This document shows positions 31,821 to 41,758 of a stretch of DNA of 64,000 bases, piece by piece. Made by a program: the position numbers and the translations under genes. The number at the start of each line of letters is the position of its first letter. The first letter of the stretch is position 1. Below the pieces are notes generated by a model. The model was not told where the DNA came from, did no database searches, and saw only the letters and a program-made list of their open reading frames with translations. The DNA lies in contig NZ_NWTI01000002.1 of assembly GCF_002531575.1 (NCBI RefSeq), positions 496,001 through 560,000 of the forward strand, in the 5' to 3' direction. The DNA comes from Bradyrhizobium sp. Y36 (GTDB lineage: Bacteria > Pseudomonadota > Alphaproteobacteria > Rhizobiales > Xanthobacteraceae).

Positions 31821-32588
31821 ATGGCACGGCGCAAGCGCACGCTCGAGGTGGTGAGAAACGAGGACGACGGCGAGGGCAAGCCCTCCCGCCGCAACCGTCT
31901 CAACTTCTTCGAGCTGGCCTACCTGAGGATCGAAGAGCTCCTCGTTCATTGCGAGCTCAAGCCCGGCCAGTTCATGACGATGCTGGAATTGCAGCAGATC
32001 ACCGGCTTCGGGCGCACGCCGGTGCATCACGCGGTCAATCGTCTCTCCGCAGATACGCTCATCATCATTCGCCCGCGTCACGGTCTGCACATCGCGCCGA
32101 TCGATCTTGCGCGCGAGCGCATGCTGCTCGGTCTGCGCCGCGACATGGAGCGTTTCGTGATCCGCCTTGCGGCCGATCGCGCCAGCCTCTCGCATCGCAA
32201 TCAGGCCCTGCATATCGAGCGTCTCTTGCGCGAGCGCCGCGCCAGCCTGACCCTCGACGAATTCAACCACATCGACCGCCGCATCGACGCGCTGGTGCTG
32301 GAAGCCGCTGGCGAGCCGTTCCTGGTGCACACGCTGCGGCCGCTGCACACGCTGTACCGGCGCATCGGCTACATCCACCACCGCTTCATGCCGGGGCAGG
32401 CCGATCTGTCGGGCACGATCGATCGACATCTCGCCATTCTCGCCGCGGTGGCCAGCCGGCGCGTCGAGGACGCGGTGAAGGCGAGCGACGGGCTGATCGA
32501 CTACATGGGCGAGATATTCACGGGCATGGAGGCGGGGATCGACCCGCGCCTGCTCGATTGCAGCATCGAGCCGCTGCTCGGCACGTAG
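31821..32588 (+). CDS. GntR-family regulator with FCD-like effector domain
   Basis: A 255-aa regulator. The winged helix at about 30-95 reads LAYLRIEELLVHCELKPGQF, LELQQITGFGRTPVHHAVNR and LIIIRPRHGLHIAPID. The all-helical C-terminal part has DxxxH-like positions in the FCD style (FNHIDRRIDALVLEAAGE, GTIDRHLAILAAVASR). GGGGAGGACAAC is an ideal ribosome site. It is divergent from the sugar-acid operon and co-directional with the MFS importer 22 bp downstream. It probably represses both and responds to a sugar acid. Confidence 0.92.
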   Translation: MARRKRTLEVVRNEDDGEGKPSRRNRLNFFELAYLRIEELLVHCELKPGQFMTMLELQQITGFGRTPVHHAVNRLSADTLIIIRPRHGLHIAPIDLARERMLLGLRRDMERFVIRLAADRASLSHRNQALHIERLLRERRASLTLDEFNHIDRRIDALVLEAAGEPFLVHTLRPLHTLYRRIGYIHHRFMPGQADLSGTIDRHLAILAAVASRRVEDAVKASDGLIDYMGEIFTGMEAGIDPRLLDCSIEPLLGT

Positions 32589-32610
32589 AGTTTTGAAGAG
32601 AGGACCAAGC

Positions 32611-33975
32611 ATGACAACGATGGCGATGCCACAACCGACCGCGAGCGAAGCCGCGGTCCGCTACCTCATCACCAACTACAGTCCCAAGGGCAACAAGGTC
32701 GGCTGGCTGATGATGGCCTCGATCCTGGTCGAGGCCTGGGACCTCTATTCGATCGCCTTCGTGCTGATCTTCATCAAGGAGCAGTACAATCCCGATCCGC
32801 TGATGCTCGGCCTTGCCGCGGCGGGCACGCAGGGCGGCGCGCTGATCGGCGCACTGCTCGGCGGCTGGCTGTCCGACAAGATCGGTCGCCGCGTCATGTT
32901 CCTGGTCACGATGGTGATGTTCATCGTGCTGGCGCTGGCGCAGGCTTTCGTGCCCGACGTCACCTGGCTCATCGTGATCCGCTTCCTGCTCGGCATCCCG
33001 CTCGGCTCGGACATCTCGACCGGCTACACCTACATCATGGAATCCATGGCCAAGGGTGAGCGCGAGGTCATGGGCAACCGCTGGCAGTTCATGTTCGCCG
33101 TCGGCGAGGTGCTGACCATCGGCGTCATCGTGATCTTCCTGCTGCTCGACATCCACCACGAGACGCTGTGGCGCGTGACGCTCGGCCTCGGTGCGCTGCC
33201 GGCGCTGATCATCCTTCTGATGCGCCACGACGTGCCGGAGACGGCGGTGTGGCTGGTGCAGAAGGGGCGCTACCGCGAGGCCAAGCAGGTCGCGCGCGAG
33301 ATGTTCAACGACAATCTCGACATGCTGCCGGACCAGGATGTCGCGGTTCCCAAGACCAGCACCCGTGCCTTCCTCGCCGACCTCAAGAAAGATCCGATCC
33401 GCTGGCGCGCCACGCTGTATGGCTGGATCGCCTGCTTCGCCCAGGCGAGCGAGTTCTCGACCTTCGCGTTCTATTTGCCGGTGCTGTTCGTGATGGTCGG
33501 TGTGTCGAGCGTGCTCGGCATCAATCTGGTGACGATGGCGCTGTTCTCCTTCGCGGCCCTGTCGGGCTGGGTCGGACCCTTGCTGACGCCGAAGATCGGC
33601 CATCGCGGCATCGCGATCGCGGGCTTCTCGATCGTGCTGGTGTCGCTGCTGGTTGCCGCGTTTGCGCTCTACACCGACAACAAGATGCTGCTGCCGTTCG
33701 CCGCCGCCGGCATGCTCTGGGGCCACTATTGGGACGCGTCGAACTGCATGACCATCCCGACCATGGTCGCCCGGCCGCAATACCGCGGCACTGCCAGCGG
33801 CTTCGCCTACATGTTCGTGAAGCTGCCGTCGTTCCTGGCGATCTTCCTGTTCCCGACGCTGTTCGCCGCGATCGGGCAGGCCAACGCCACGCTGTTCGTC
33901 GCGATCTTCCCGGTGATCGGATTGCTCGCCGCAATCTTCATCCTGCCGGAAGTCTACGGCTACGAGAACGACTGA
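32611..33975 (+). CDS. MFS transporter (sugar-acid/metabolite:H+ symporter type)
   Basis: A 454-aa membrane carrier with twelve predicted helices. The loop 2-3 signature GGWLSDKIGRRVMFLVTM and the second-half equivalent WVGPLLTPKIGHRG are present. FLLGIPLGSDISTGYTYIME is typical of the metabolite:proton symporter subgroup, and the central loop is about 60 residues. It probably imports the sugar acid used by the adjacent dehydratase and dehydrogenases. An AGAGGACC site precedes the ATG at 32611; the in-frame TTG at 32593 is discounted. It lies 22 bp after the GntR gene and ends at a hairpin terminator. Confidence 0.9.
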   Translation: MTTMAMPQPTASEAAVRYLITNYSPKGNKVGWLMMASILVEAWDLYSIAFVLIFIKEQYNPDPLMLGLAAAGTQGGALIGALLGGWLSDKIGRRVMFLVTMVMFIVLALAQAFVPDVTWLIVIRFLLGIPLGSDISTGYTYIMESMAKGEREVMGNRWQFMFAVGEVLTIGVIVIFLLLDIHHETLWRVTLGLGALPALIILLMRHDVPETAVWLVQKGRYREAKQVAREMFNDNLDMLPDQDVAVPKTSTRAFLADLKKDPIRWRATLYGWIACFAQASEFSTFAFYLPVLFVMVGVSSVLGINLVTMALFSFAALSGWVGPLLTPKIGHRGIAIAGFSIVLVSLLVAAFALYTDNKMLLPFAAAGMLWGHYWDASNCMTIPTMVARPQYRGTASGFAYMFVKLPSFLAIFLFPTLFAAIGQANATLFVAIFPVIGLLAAIFILPEVYGYEND

Positions 33976-33985
33976 TGAAGCGCTG

Positions 33986-34013
33986 CCCGGTCGCGGCTCC
34001 GGCCGCGATCGGG
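33986..34013 (+). terminator. Hairpin terminator after the MFS gene
   Basis: Twelve-bp arms (CCCGGTCGCGGC with GCCGCGATCGGG, one mismatch) enclose the loop TCCG, starting 10 bp after the stop and followed by TCCC. It separates the convergent small membrane-protein gene. Confidence 0.6.
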
Positions 34014-34042
34014 TCCCGCCTCGGGAGGTTCGGCGCCGGTGA

Positions 34043-34279
34043 CTACGGGCTCAGGAAGACCGGGTCGATTCCAGTGCCATGGCCGAGCAGGCCGAGCGCC
34101 TGAAGCTGGGCGCTGTGCAGGTCGATCTCGACCATCGCAAACAGGGTCACCAGCACCACGACGGTGAGAAGCAGCAACGGGTGGGACGTTTCAGCCCCGC
34201 TCTGGCTGGGTGCGATGAAGCTCTGATACGAGCGACGCAGGAAAGAACTCTGTGGCAACGCCTTTGACTGGAACTGCAT
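34043..34279 (-). CDS. Small single-span membrane protein
   Basis: A 78-aa hypothetical protein. A polar N-terminus (MQFQSKALPQSSFLRRSYQS) is followed by one hydrophobic helix (HPLLLLTVVVLVTLFAMVEI) and a Gly/Leu-rich tail (LQALGLLGHGTGIDP). An AAGGAGGTTCATC ribosome site makes the ATG at 34279 convincing. It lies 97 bp downstream of the permease on the same strand and may be the last gene of the transport operon. No family is recognised. It could be a permease accessory subunit; that is speculation from position. Confidence 0.65.
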   Translation of the reverse strand: MQFQSKALPQSSFLRRSYQSFIAPSQSGAETSHPLLLLTVVVLVTLFAMVEIDLHSAQLQALGLLGHGTGIDPVFLSP

Positions 34280-34376
34280 GATGAACCTCCTTGCCGCGCC
34301 CAATGAGGCCGCGCGACAAGTTGAAGTATAGCTCCTGCCACCGCAGCGACATTGATGCGCCGCAAAGAGCGCACGT

Positions 34377-35627
34377 TTATCGGATCGCCGCCGCCAAAGC
34401 CGCGATCAGGGCCGGCGGGGTTACCAGCATACCGAGCTTGAGGAAGGGCCAGGCGCCGACCTCGATCCTTTCCCGGCGGAGCGCGACCAGCCAGAGGATG
34501 GTGGCGAGCGATCCGGTTACCGACAGGTTGGGGCCGAGATCGACGCCGATCAGGATGGCGCTGACGACGGGCGCCGGCAGATGATCGCTGGCGGCGACCG
34601 AGCCGGCGACGAGGCCGACGGGGAGGTTGTTGGCGATGTTGTCGGCGAGCGCGGTGGCGATGCCGACGCTCCAGGCCGCCTGCGGCACCGAGTGGGCCAC
34701 CGCCTGGTGCAGCAGTGCGCTGAGCTGCGCGATCACGCCGGTCTTGATCAGCGCCTCCACCATGACGAAGAGTCCGCCGACCAGCGGCAGCACGCTCCAG
34801 GACACGCCCCGCAGCACCGGCCATGGCGATTGCCGGCTGAGCAGCAGCACGATCACGGCCGTCACGCTGCCGCAGATGAAGGTCGGCAGACCGAGCTGCC
34901 GGTCCAGCGCCGACGCCGTAACGAGCACGATGCCGATCGCGACGATGCCGACGGCGGTCAGCTTGCCGCCGCGGCCGAGCCTGGGATGCGGCACGCTGCG
35001 CGCAATCGTCTCCTGCTTCAGCGCGCGGTGCTGGGTCAGGCGCAGCACGACATAGGTCAGCAGGATCGAAGCCGCCGAGGGCAGGGCGAACAGCCGCAGC
35101 CATTCCGTCAGTTGCGGCATGCGCGCGCCGAACACGACGAGATTGGCGGGGTTGGAGATCGGCAGCACGAAGCTCGCGGCATTGGCGATGAAGGCGCAGA
35201 CGAAGAGATAGGGCAGCGGCTTGGCGCCGGCTGCGCGCGTCGCCGCATAGACGGCGGGCGTCAGCACGATGGCGGTGGCGTCGTTGGAGAGCAGCACGGT
35301 GACGAGCGTGCCGACGAGATAGATCAGCAGGAACAGCCGCTGCGGTGACCCGGCCGCATATTCCACCGCGAGCGCGGCGAGATAATCGAACAGGCCCTCC
35401 AGCCGCGCCAGCTCGGCGATCAGCATCATGCCGATCAGGAAGAGATAGACGTCGATGCCTTTCTCGACGCCGGCAAGCGCATCCTGCCACGGAAGCAGGC
35501 CTGCGAGCACCAGGGCGACCGCGCCGATCACGGCCCAGATCGCTTCGGGCAGGCGAAAGGGGCGGATGATGACGCCTGCGGTGGCGACGACGATGATGCT
35601 CCAGGCCCAGATGGCGTCAGACGGCAC
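34377..35627 (-). CDS. ArsB/SLC13-type anion permease
   Basis: A 416-aa membrane protein with about eleven helices. GTG start at 35627 with AAGGACTG; the longer frame overlaps the MFS gene. Signature stretches are IDVYLFLIGMMLIAELARLE, LLSNDATAIVLTPAV and the duplicate ALADNIANNLPVGLV, plus ISNPANLVVFG and GVDLGPNLSVTGSLATILW. These asymmetrical repeated NDA/DN-containing loops mark the arsenite permease and Na+/carboxylate (ion transporter) superfamily. The substrate may be an oxyanion or a dicarboxylate. It lies 25 bp after the MFS gene in a co-directional run led by the sigma-54 promoter at 38359. Confidence 0.87.
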   Translation of the reverse strand: MPSDAIWAWSIIVVATAGVIIRPFRLPEAIWAVIGAVALVLAGLLPWQDALAGVEKGIDVYLFLIGMMLIAELARLEGLFDYLAALAVEYAAGSPQRLFLLIYLVGTLVTVLLSNDATAIVLTPAVYAATRAAGAKPLPYLFVCAFIANAASFVLPISNPANLVVFGARMPQLTEWLRLFALPSAASILLTYVVLRLTQHRALKQETIARSVPHPRLGRGGKLTAVGIVAIGIVLVTASALDRQLGLPTFICGSVTAVIVLLLSRQSPWPVLRGVSWSVLPLVGGLFVMVEALIKTGVIAQLSALLHQAVAHSVPQAAWSVGIATALADNIANNLPVGLVAGSVAASDHLPAPVVSAILIGVDLGPNLSVTGSLATILWLVALRRERIEVGAWPFLKLGMLVTPPALIAALAAAIR

Positions 35628-35652
35628 GTTCAGTCCTTGACGTGAGATGAGT

Positions 35653-36912
35653 TCATTCGGCAGCGATAGCGGATGCCGGCGCCGCTGTCTCCCCCCGTGC
35701 GCCATGCCGCGTTTCCGGCAGGGCAACGAGACAGATGACGGCGCCGATCGCAGCGACGGCGCCGAGGCTGATGAACGCCGCGCTGTAGCCCGCGCCGACC
35801 ACGACGAAGCCGGACAGCGTCGTCGACAGTGCCGCGCCGATGCTCTGGGCGGTGATGACCGCGCCCTGCGCGACGTTGAAGCGGCCGGTGTTGCGCATGA
35901 GATCGGCGACGATGACGGGAAAGATCGCGCCAAAGATGCCGGCGCCGACGCCGTCGAGCAGCTGCACGCCGACCAGCCAGAACGGATTGTCCGAGAGCGT
36001 GTAGAGCGCGCCGCGGATCGGCAGGATCAGCAAGGCAGCAAGGAAGAAGCGCTTGTGTCCCCACGTGTCGGCCTTGGCGCCAACCAGCATGGCGAACGGC
36101 ACCATCACCAATTGCGCGGCGACGATGCAGGCGGACATCAGGCTGGTGCCGAGATTCTTGTCCTGCAATGCCAGCTTCTGCCCGACCAGCGGCAGCATCG
36201 CCGCGTTGGAGAGGTGAAACAGGAGCGCGCAGATGGCGAAGACGAGCAGCGGGCGGCAGGTCAGCAGCACCTTCAGCCCCGAAGGCTGTTCGTGTTGCTC
36301 GGCGTCATTCGCTCCGTCCAGCCCGCGCGCGAGATCGTGGTCGATCGCCCGTTCGGGAATGGCGAGGATGCTGACGAGACTTGCGATAGCCATGCCGCCG
36401 AGCAAATAGAACACGACCGTCGGTCCGAACCAGTAGGCCGATAGTCCGGCCAGGCCCGCCGCGACGGCGTTGCCGGCATGGTTGAAGGTTTCGTTGCGGC
36501 CGATCCGTCTGGTGAAGGCGCGATGTCCGAAGATGCCGAGCGAAACGGCGGCAATCGCCGGCGGAAAAACGACGCCGGCCGCCTGCGCAATGCCTTGCGA
36601 GATCGCGACCGGCAGGAAGCTCGGGAATAGGGGCAGCGACAACGAGGCGAGAGTCACGAGCATCGCGGCAACCGCCATCACCGTTCGCTTCGCGCGGGTC
36701 GCATCGACCAGCGCGCCGGCCGGCGTCTGCGCCACGATGCCGGCGATGGTCGCGATCGACATCACGAGGCCGATCCGCGCCTCGTCCCAATGCTGCTCGG
36801 TGAGAAGATAGACGGCAAGATAAGGGCCGAGCCCGTCGCGGACGTCGGCGAGGAAGAAATTGGCGGCATCGAGCGCGCGGCCGGCCCGAGCCTTCTCATG
36901 CGTGTCCGACAT
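35653..36912 (-). CDS. MFS transporter (drug/metabolite efflux-like)
   Basis: A 419-aa carrier of about twelve helices. The N-terminal DAANFFLADVRDGLGPYLAV and QTPAGALVDATRAKRTVMAV (loop 2-3) and the symmetric PFAMLVGAKADTWGHKRF (loop 8-9) are MFS hallmarks. FFLADVRDGLGPYL is characteristic of a subgroup often found beside arsenate or small-acid genes. A GGAAGGAGG ribosome site precedes the ATG. It is 40 bp downstream of an OB-repeat gene and 25 bp upstream of the ArsB/SLC13-type permease, so all are likely one transcript. The substrate is unknown. Confidence 0.9.
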   Translation of the reverse strand: MSDTHEKARAGRALDAANFFLADVRDGLGPYLAVYLLTEQHWDEARIGLVMSIATIAGIVAQTPAGALVDATRAKRTVMAVAAMLVTLASLSLPLFPSFLPVAISQGIAQAAGVVFPPAIAAVSLGIFGHRAFTRRIGRNETFNHAGNAVAAGLAGLSAYWFGPTVVFYLLGGMAIASLVSILAIPERAIDHDLARGLDGANDAEQHEQPSGLKVLLTCRPLLVFAICALLFHLSNAAMLPLVGQKLALQDKNLGTSLMSACIVAAQLVMVPFAMLVGAKADTWGHKRFFLAALLILPIRGALYTLSDNPFWLVGVQLLDGVGAGIFGAIFPVIVADLMRNTGRFNVAQGAVITAQSIGAALSTTLSGFVVVGAGYSAAFISLGAVAAIGAVICLVALPETRHGARGETAAPASAIAAE

Positions 36913-36952
36913 GAATCCCTCCTTCCTCGCCAGGCGTCCTTGAAGCGTCCCG

Positions 36953-37558
36953 TCAGGCCGCGCGGGCGTGCGGGTGGCCGGGCCCGGGTTTCTTGTCCTT
37001 CTTCTTGATCCGCTTCAGTTGGTCTTCATCCGGTCCGATCTCGTCGACATGGATCACGCGTCCATGCTTGCTCTGAACGCCGTCGCCGCGCGCCGCGACC
37101 ACGGCACCGGGCGCAAGCAGAACTGCAACGTGCTCGGCTTCCTTCGGCCCGATCCGGAGCACGGTGCCGTCCGAGAGGAGCGCGCCGCGCAGCTCGCCCT
37201 TGGGGCCGAACAGCGACAGCTCGACCGTGCCCTCCGCCGCCATCGGGGCGCGCTTCACCTTGGGATGCTCGCGGTCGTGGTCCGGGCCGTTGTCCACGAT
37301 CTCGCGTCCGCTCGCGGTGATCACCGCGACGGCGGCCAGCAGGGCCGCGACGCGCGGCCGCACGCCGCGGACGCGAACCGTCTCGCCTTGCTTGAGATGG
37401 CGGGTGAGTTCCGCGTCCATATGCGGCGGCGTATGAACGAGGACGGCCGTCTTCTTGTCCCTCAAGACGAAGCCGTCGACCTCGCCGTGGGGGTTGAGCA
37501 CGAAGCGCTCAAAGGTGCCTGCGGTCTCCGGCAGGCTGTCGGGATCGATCCAGTGCAT
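36953..37558 (-). CDS. Two-repeat OB-like protein without signal peptide
   Basis: A 201-aa protein made of two copies of a beta-rich unit: GTFERFVLNPHGEVDGFVLR with GETVRVRGVR, then GTVELSLFGPKGELRGALLS with GAVVAARGDGVQSKHGRVIHV. The units look like small OB-fold (DUF5666-like) domains. The first half and the linker (REIVDNGPDHDRE) match the neighbouring secreted protein (37592), but no leader is present, so this copy should stay in the cytoplasm. The C-terminus is Lys/His-rich (KKKDKKPGPGHPHARA). The upstream gene's TAA is in the same frame, 11 codons before this ATG. The function is unknown. Confidence 0.75.
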   Translation of the reverse strand: MHWIDPDSLPETAGTFERFVLNPHGEVDGFVLRDKKTAVLVHTPPHMDAELTRHLKQGETVRVRGVRPRVAALLAAVAVITASGREIVDNGPDHDREHPKVKRAPMAAEGTVELSLFGPKGELRGALLSDGTVLRIGPKEAEHVAVLLAPGAVVAARGDGVQSKHGRVIHVDEIGPDEDQLKRIKKKDKKPGPGHPHARAA

Positions 37559-37591
37559 GGTGTACCTCTTCGTGTTGACGTCAATCGCGAA

Positions 37592-38311
37592 TTAGCCGCG
37601 GGGCGGCGGACCGAAGCCCGGGGGCGGCGGCGGCGGAGGACCGCGACGATCCGGACCGTCCTTCGGTCCGGGCGGGCGAGGGCCGCGCACCTCCGTCATC
37701 TGCTCCGGCGAGGCGCCGATCGCGCGCACGTCGACGACCTTGCCGAGGGGGGTATCGAGGACGTCGCCGCGTACCGAGATGCTCCGGCCCTGAGCGAGCT
37801 GGTCCTGCACGCGCTCCGCCTCCGGAGGCGGCAGGCGCAGCGTGGTGCCGTCATCGAGCACGACACCATTCACCTCGCCGCGCTTGCCGTGCAATTGCAG
37901 GGCGATGCGGCCGCTGATGGTCTGGTCGTCATTGGCACCGCGCCGGTCCGGCGGGCCGTTGTCGACGACGCTCTTGCCTGTCGCCACATTGGTGATCGAC
38001 GCCGCGTCGACCAGCGGGATGGCGCGGGCGCGCAAGCCGCGCACCGAAACCTGGTCGCCAGGGCGGATCGCAAACACCGTCTGGGCACTGAGATGCGGCG
38101 GCAGCTTCACTTCGGTGCCGTCGGTGAGAATGACGCCGTCGACGTCGCCGCGCGGCGTCAACGTGTACTGCTTCACGGTCCCGCGAGATTCCGGAAGCTG
38201 CGATGAATCCCACATGGGATCCCGGGCCTGCGAATAGGCGGCGGCCCCGCTGCCGATCGCCGTGGTGGCCAGCAGCACCCAGAACAGCGCGCGCATGCGT
38301 GTCGTTTTCAT
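37592..38311 (-). CDS. Secreted two-repeat OB-like protein
   Basis: A 239-aa exported protein. The signal peptide (RMRALFWVLLATTAIGSGAA, cleavage near YSQA) is followed by two OB-like units: GTVKQYTLTPRGDVDGVILT with GDQVSVRGLRARAI, and GRIALQLHGKRGEVNGVVLD with RSISVRGDVLDTPLGKVVDV. The linker TGKSVVDNGPPDRRG and a Pro/Gly/Arg-rich tail (PPPPPPPGFG) follow. It is a paralogue of 36953. The ribosome site CAGGAG precedes the ATG. A consensus sigma-54 promoter lies 48-63 bp upstream, next to the genes of a sigma-54 activator and its kinase. It is probably a periplasmic or surface binding protein. Confidence 0.78.
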   Translation of the reverse strand: MKTTRMRALFWVLLATTAIGSGAAAYSQARDPMWDSSQLPESRGTVKQYTLTPRGDVDGVILTDGTEVKLPPHLSAQTVFAIRPGDQVSVRGLRARAIPLVDAASITNVATGKSVVDNGPPDRRGANDDQTISGRIALQLHGKRGEVNGVVLDDGTTLRLPPPEAERVQDQLAQGRSISVRGDVLDTPLGKVVDVRAIGASPEQMTEVRGPRPPGPKDGPDRRGPPPPPPPGFGPPPRG

Positions 38312-38358
38312 GGAACAACTCCTGTCGATATCGCGACCTCGTCGCTTACGCTGGGTTC

Positions 38359-38374
38359 AGCAAGCGATGTGCCA
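38359..38374 (-). promoter_or_regulatory. Sigma-54 (-24/-12) promoter
   Basis: On the minus strand the sequence reads TGGCAC-ATCGC-TTGCT, a full match to the consensus TGGCAC-N5-TTGCW. Transcription would begin about 12 bp downstream, leaving a leader of some 35-40 nt before the ATG at 38311. The NtrC-type activator gene is immediately upstream. Confidence 0.8.
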
Positions 38375-38410
38375 GTCGCACGATGATTGATCCGAAAGGA
38401 GTTTTGGCCG

Positions 38411-38421
38411 CGCCTGCGCAA

Positions 38422-38428
<7 letters not shown>
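38411..38428. promoter_or_regulatory. Dyad at the 3' end of the sigma-54 activator gene
   Basis: CGCCTG-CGCAAT-CAGGCG is a perfect 6-6-6 inverted repeat spanning the stop codon of the activator gene, about 45 bp upstream of the -24 element. It could be an enhancer site for the activator or a weak terminator stem. No T run follows. Confidence 0.35.
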
Positions 38429-39770
<1,342 letters not shown>

Positions 39771-39786
<16 letters not shown>

Positions 39787-41225
39787 GGCACCTCGATCTC
39801 GAATTCGGCGCCGCCGACGGAGCGGACCAGGCGGACTTGGCCGCGATGATTGCGCGCGATCTCGCGGACGATGGCGAGCCCGAGGCCGGTCCCGTCGGCA
39901 CGCCCGGTGACGAACGGCTCGAACAGGCGCTCGCGCAGCTCGTCGGGGATGCCGGGACCGCTGTCTGACACCTGAAGCAGCAACATGTCGTCTCTCCGGC
40001 GCGCGTCCACGCTGATCTTGCCGCCTGCCGGCGTATTCTGAATGGCGTTGATGATCAAATTATCCAGGGCCCGCTGCATCTGGAGCGGATCGAACTGCGG
40101 TAACGGCGACGAAGCGGGCCCGGTTCCGGCCGTCAGCGCGATGTTCCGGGCCCCGGCGAGGTCGCGATGAGTTTCGACCGTGCGCGCCAGAAAAGTTTCG
40201 AGATCGACCTCCGCATGCCGGGGCTCACGCGCCTGGGTCATCTCCAGGAGGTCACGCAGGAGGATGTCGAGGCGGTCGACCTGCTCCAGGATCGAGGTCA
40301 GGGCCGCCTCGCTGCGCGAGCCGTCGGCGACTGCCAGCGCATTCTCCGCCTTCAGCCGCATTGCGGCGATGGGATTGCGGATTTCGTGCGCCAGCCCTGC
40401 CGACATACGGCCAAGCGCCGCGAGCCGCTCGGCGGCGGCAGCGCGGCGTCGCTCCAGGGACAGGCGTTCGCCGGTGCCGTTGAGCGCATCGACCAGGCGA
40501 TCCAGCTCGGGGGCGCCGGTCCGCGGCAATGTCGGCAGGTCGATTGTGCCTGCATGGGGGTTGTCCAGAGCTGCCTCGATCCGGTTGATCTTGCGCGACC
40601 AGACATAGAGCACGCGCGCCAGCCACGCGGCCGAGCCAAAAATCGTGAAGGCAAGCAAGAGAAGTCCGGCCAGCAGCTGATTGTAGGCCGGCCCCTCCGC
40701 CGTGAAGGCCCGCGTCATGGTCCATCCGGTCACGCCGGTCAGCGGGCCGCGCAGCGGGCAGGCATGAACGATCAGCACTTGTGAGCGGCCGCTTTGCCGG
40801 ATCGAGGAGGGCCGGCCGGATCGCTGCGCTTCGGCATTGACGTCGCGAATGGTGTTGAGCTCGGCCGCGGGCAGGTCGGTCTTCGGTCCGGTGCCTTCAT
40901 AGGTCGGAAATGCGTAGGCGAGGGAGCCCGCATCTGCCTGCCAGATGCCGCCCTCGACGCCGGCCGCACCGGAGAGCGCGCTCTGGACCACCGCCGCAAG
41001 CTGCTGCTTCAAGGGATCGTCGATCTCGCCGCCGCTCCAGCCCGTGACGAAGAATTGGTAGCGATCGGCGAGTTCGCGGCAGGCCCGCGCGGCGAGTTCC
41101 TCGGAGCGCGCCAGCCGCGCATTCGCGGTCTGCTGGAAGGATTCGAACAGCAGATAGCCGGTGGCAATGCCGGACACCACCAGCATGATCCACAATGCAA
41201 GCAGTCGGGAGCGAAGCGAGCGCAT
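39771..41225 (-). CDS. Membrane sensor histidine kinase (NtrB-like HisKA)
   Basis: A 484-aa kinase. TM1 is at about 10-28 (LALWIMLVVSGIATGYLLF), the periplasmic sensor spans about 30-185 with few Cys, and TM2 is near 185-205 (LLAGLLLLAFTIFGSAAWLA). A HAMP-like linker leads to GRMSAGLAHEIRNPIAAMRL (phospho-His) and the ATPase boxes DNLIINAIQNTPAGG, DSGPGIPDEL and DGTGLGLAIVREIARNH. It is cognate to the overlapping sigma-54 regulator. The start codon lies 35 bp after the convergence point with the EamA gene stop. The signal sensed is unknown; the sensor domain is not a recognised type. Confidence 0.93.
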
Positions 41226-41260
41226 GCGCTAGTGAACGCGCCAGATCGAGAATCGGGGCC

Positions 41261-41701
41261 TCACAGCTTCACCGCCAGCAGCACCGCGCCGGCACCGATC
41301 ATGGCGATGCCGAGCCAGCCCTGGCCGGTCGGACGCTCGCCGAGGAAGGCGAAGGCGAACAGGGCGACCAGCACGACGCTGAGCTTGTCGATCGGCGCCA
41401 CCAGCGTGGCGGGCCCGAGCTTCAGGGCCCGGAAGTAACACAGCCAGGACGCTCCGGTCGCGAGTCCGGACAGGACCAGGAACAGCCACGTCCTCGATGA
41501 GACCGCCGACGGCACCGCGAACTGGCCGGTGAAGAACAGCAGCACCGAGAAGGCGATGAGCACCACGATGGTGCGGATGAATGTCGCGAGGTCCGGATTG
41601 ATGTTCTCGACGCCGACCTTGGCGAAGATCGCGGTCAGTGCGGCGAAGCACGCAGACAGCAACGCCCAGGTCTGCCAGGCGGAGAGGAGGGCAGGTTTCA
41701 T
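41261..41701 (-). CDS. EamA-domain small membrane transporter
   Basis: A 146-aa protein with about five hydrophobic helices and a single EamA unit: WALLSACFAALTAIFAKVGV, then LFLVLSGLATGASWLCYFRA, LGPATLVAPIDKLSVVLVAL and ERPTGQGWLGIAMIGAGAVL. This is the half-size DMT form, which works as a dimer; the common 10-helix EamA has two units. ATG 41701 (CAGGACGAC) is chosen over the longer frame. It lies 57 bp after the PAS hybrid kinase gene, same strand. The substrate is unknown. Confidence 0.85.
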   Translation of the reverse strand: MKPALLSAWQTWALLSACFAALTAIFAKVGVENINPDLATFIRTIVVLIAFSVLLFFTGQFAVPSAVSSRTWLFLVLSGLATGASWLCYFRALKLGPATLVAPIDKLSVVLVALFAFAFLGERPTGQGWLGIAMIGAGAVLLAVKL

Positions 41702-41758
41702 GTCGTCCTGTCCGTTGCAATCACGGAGTTTGTGACCAGCATCGTGCCGCTTCAATGC

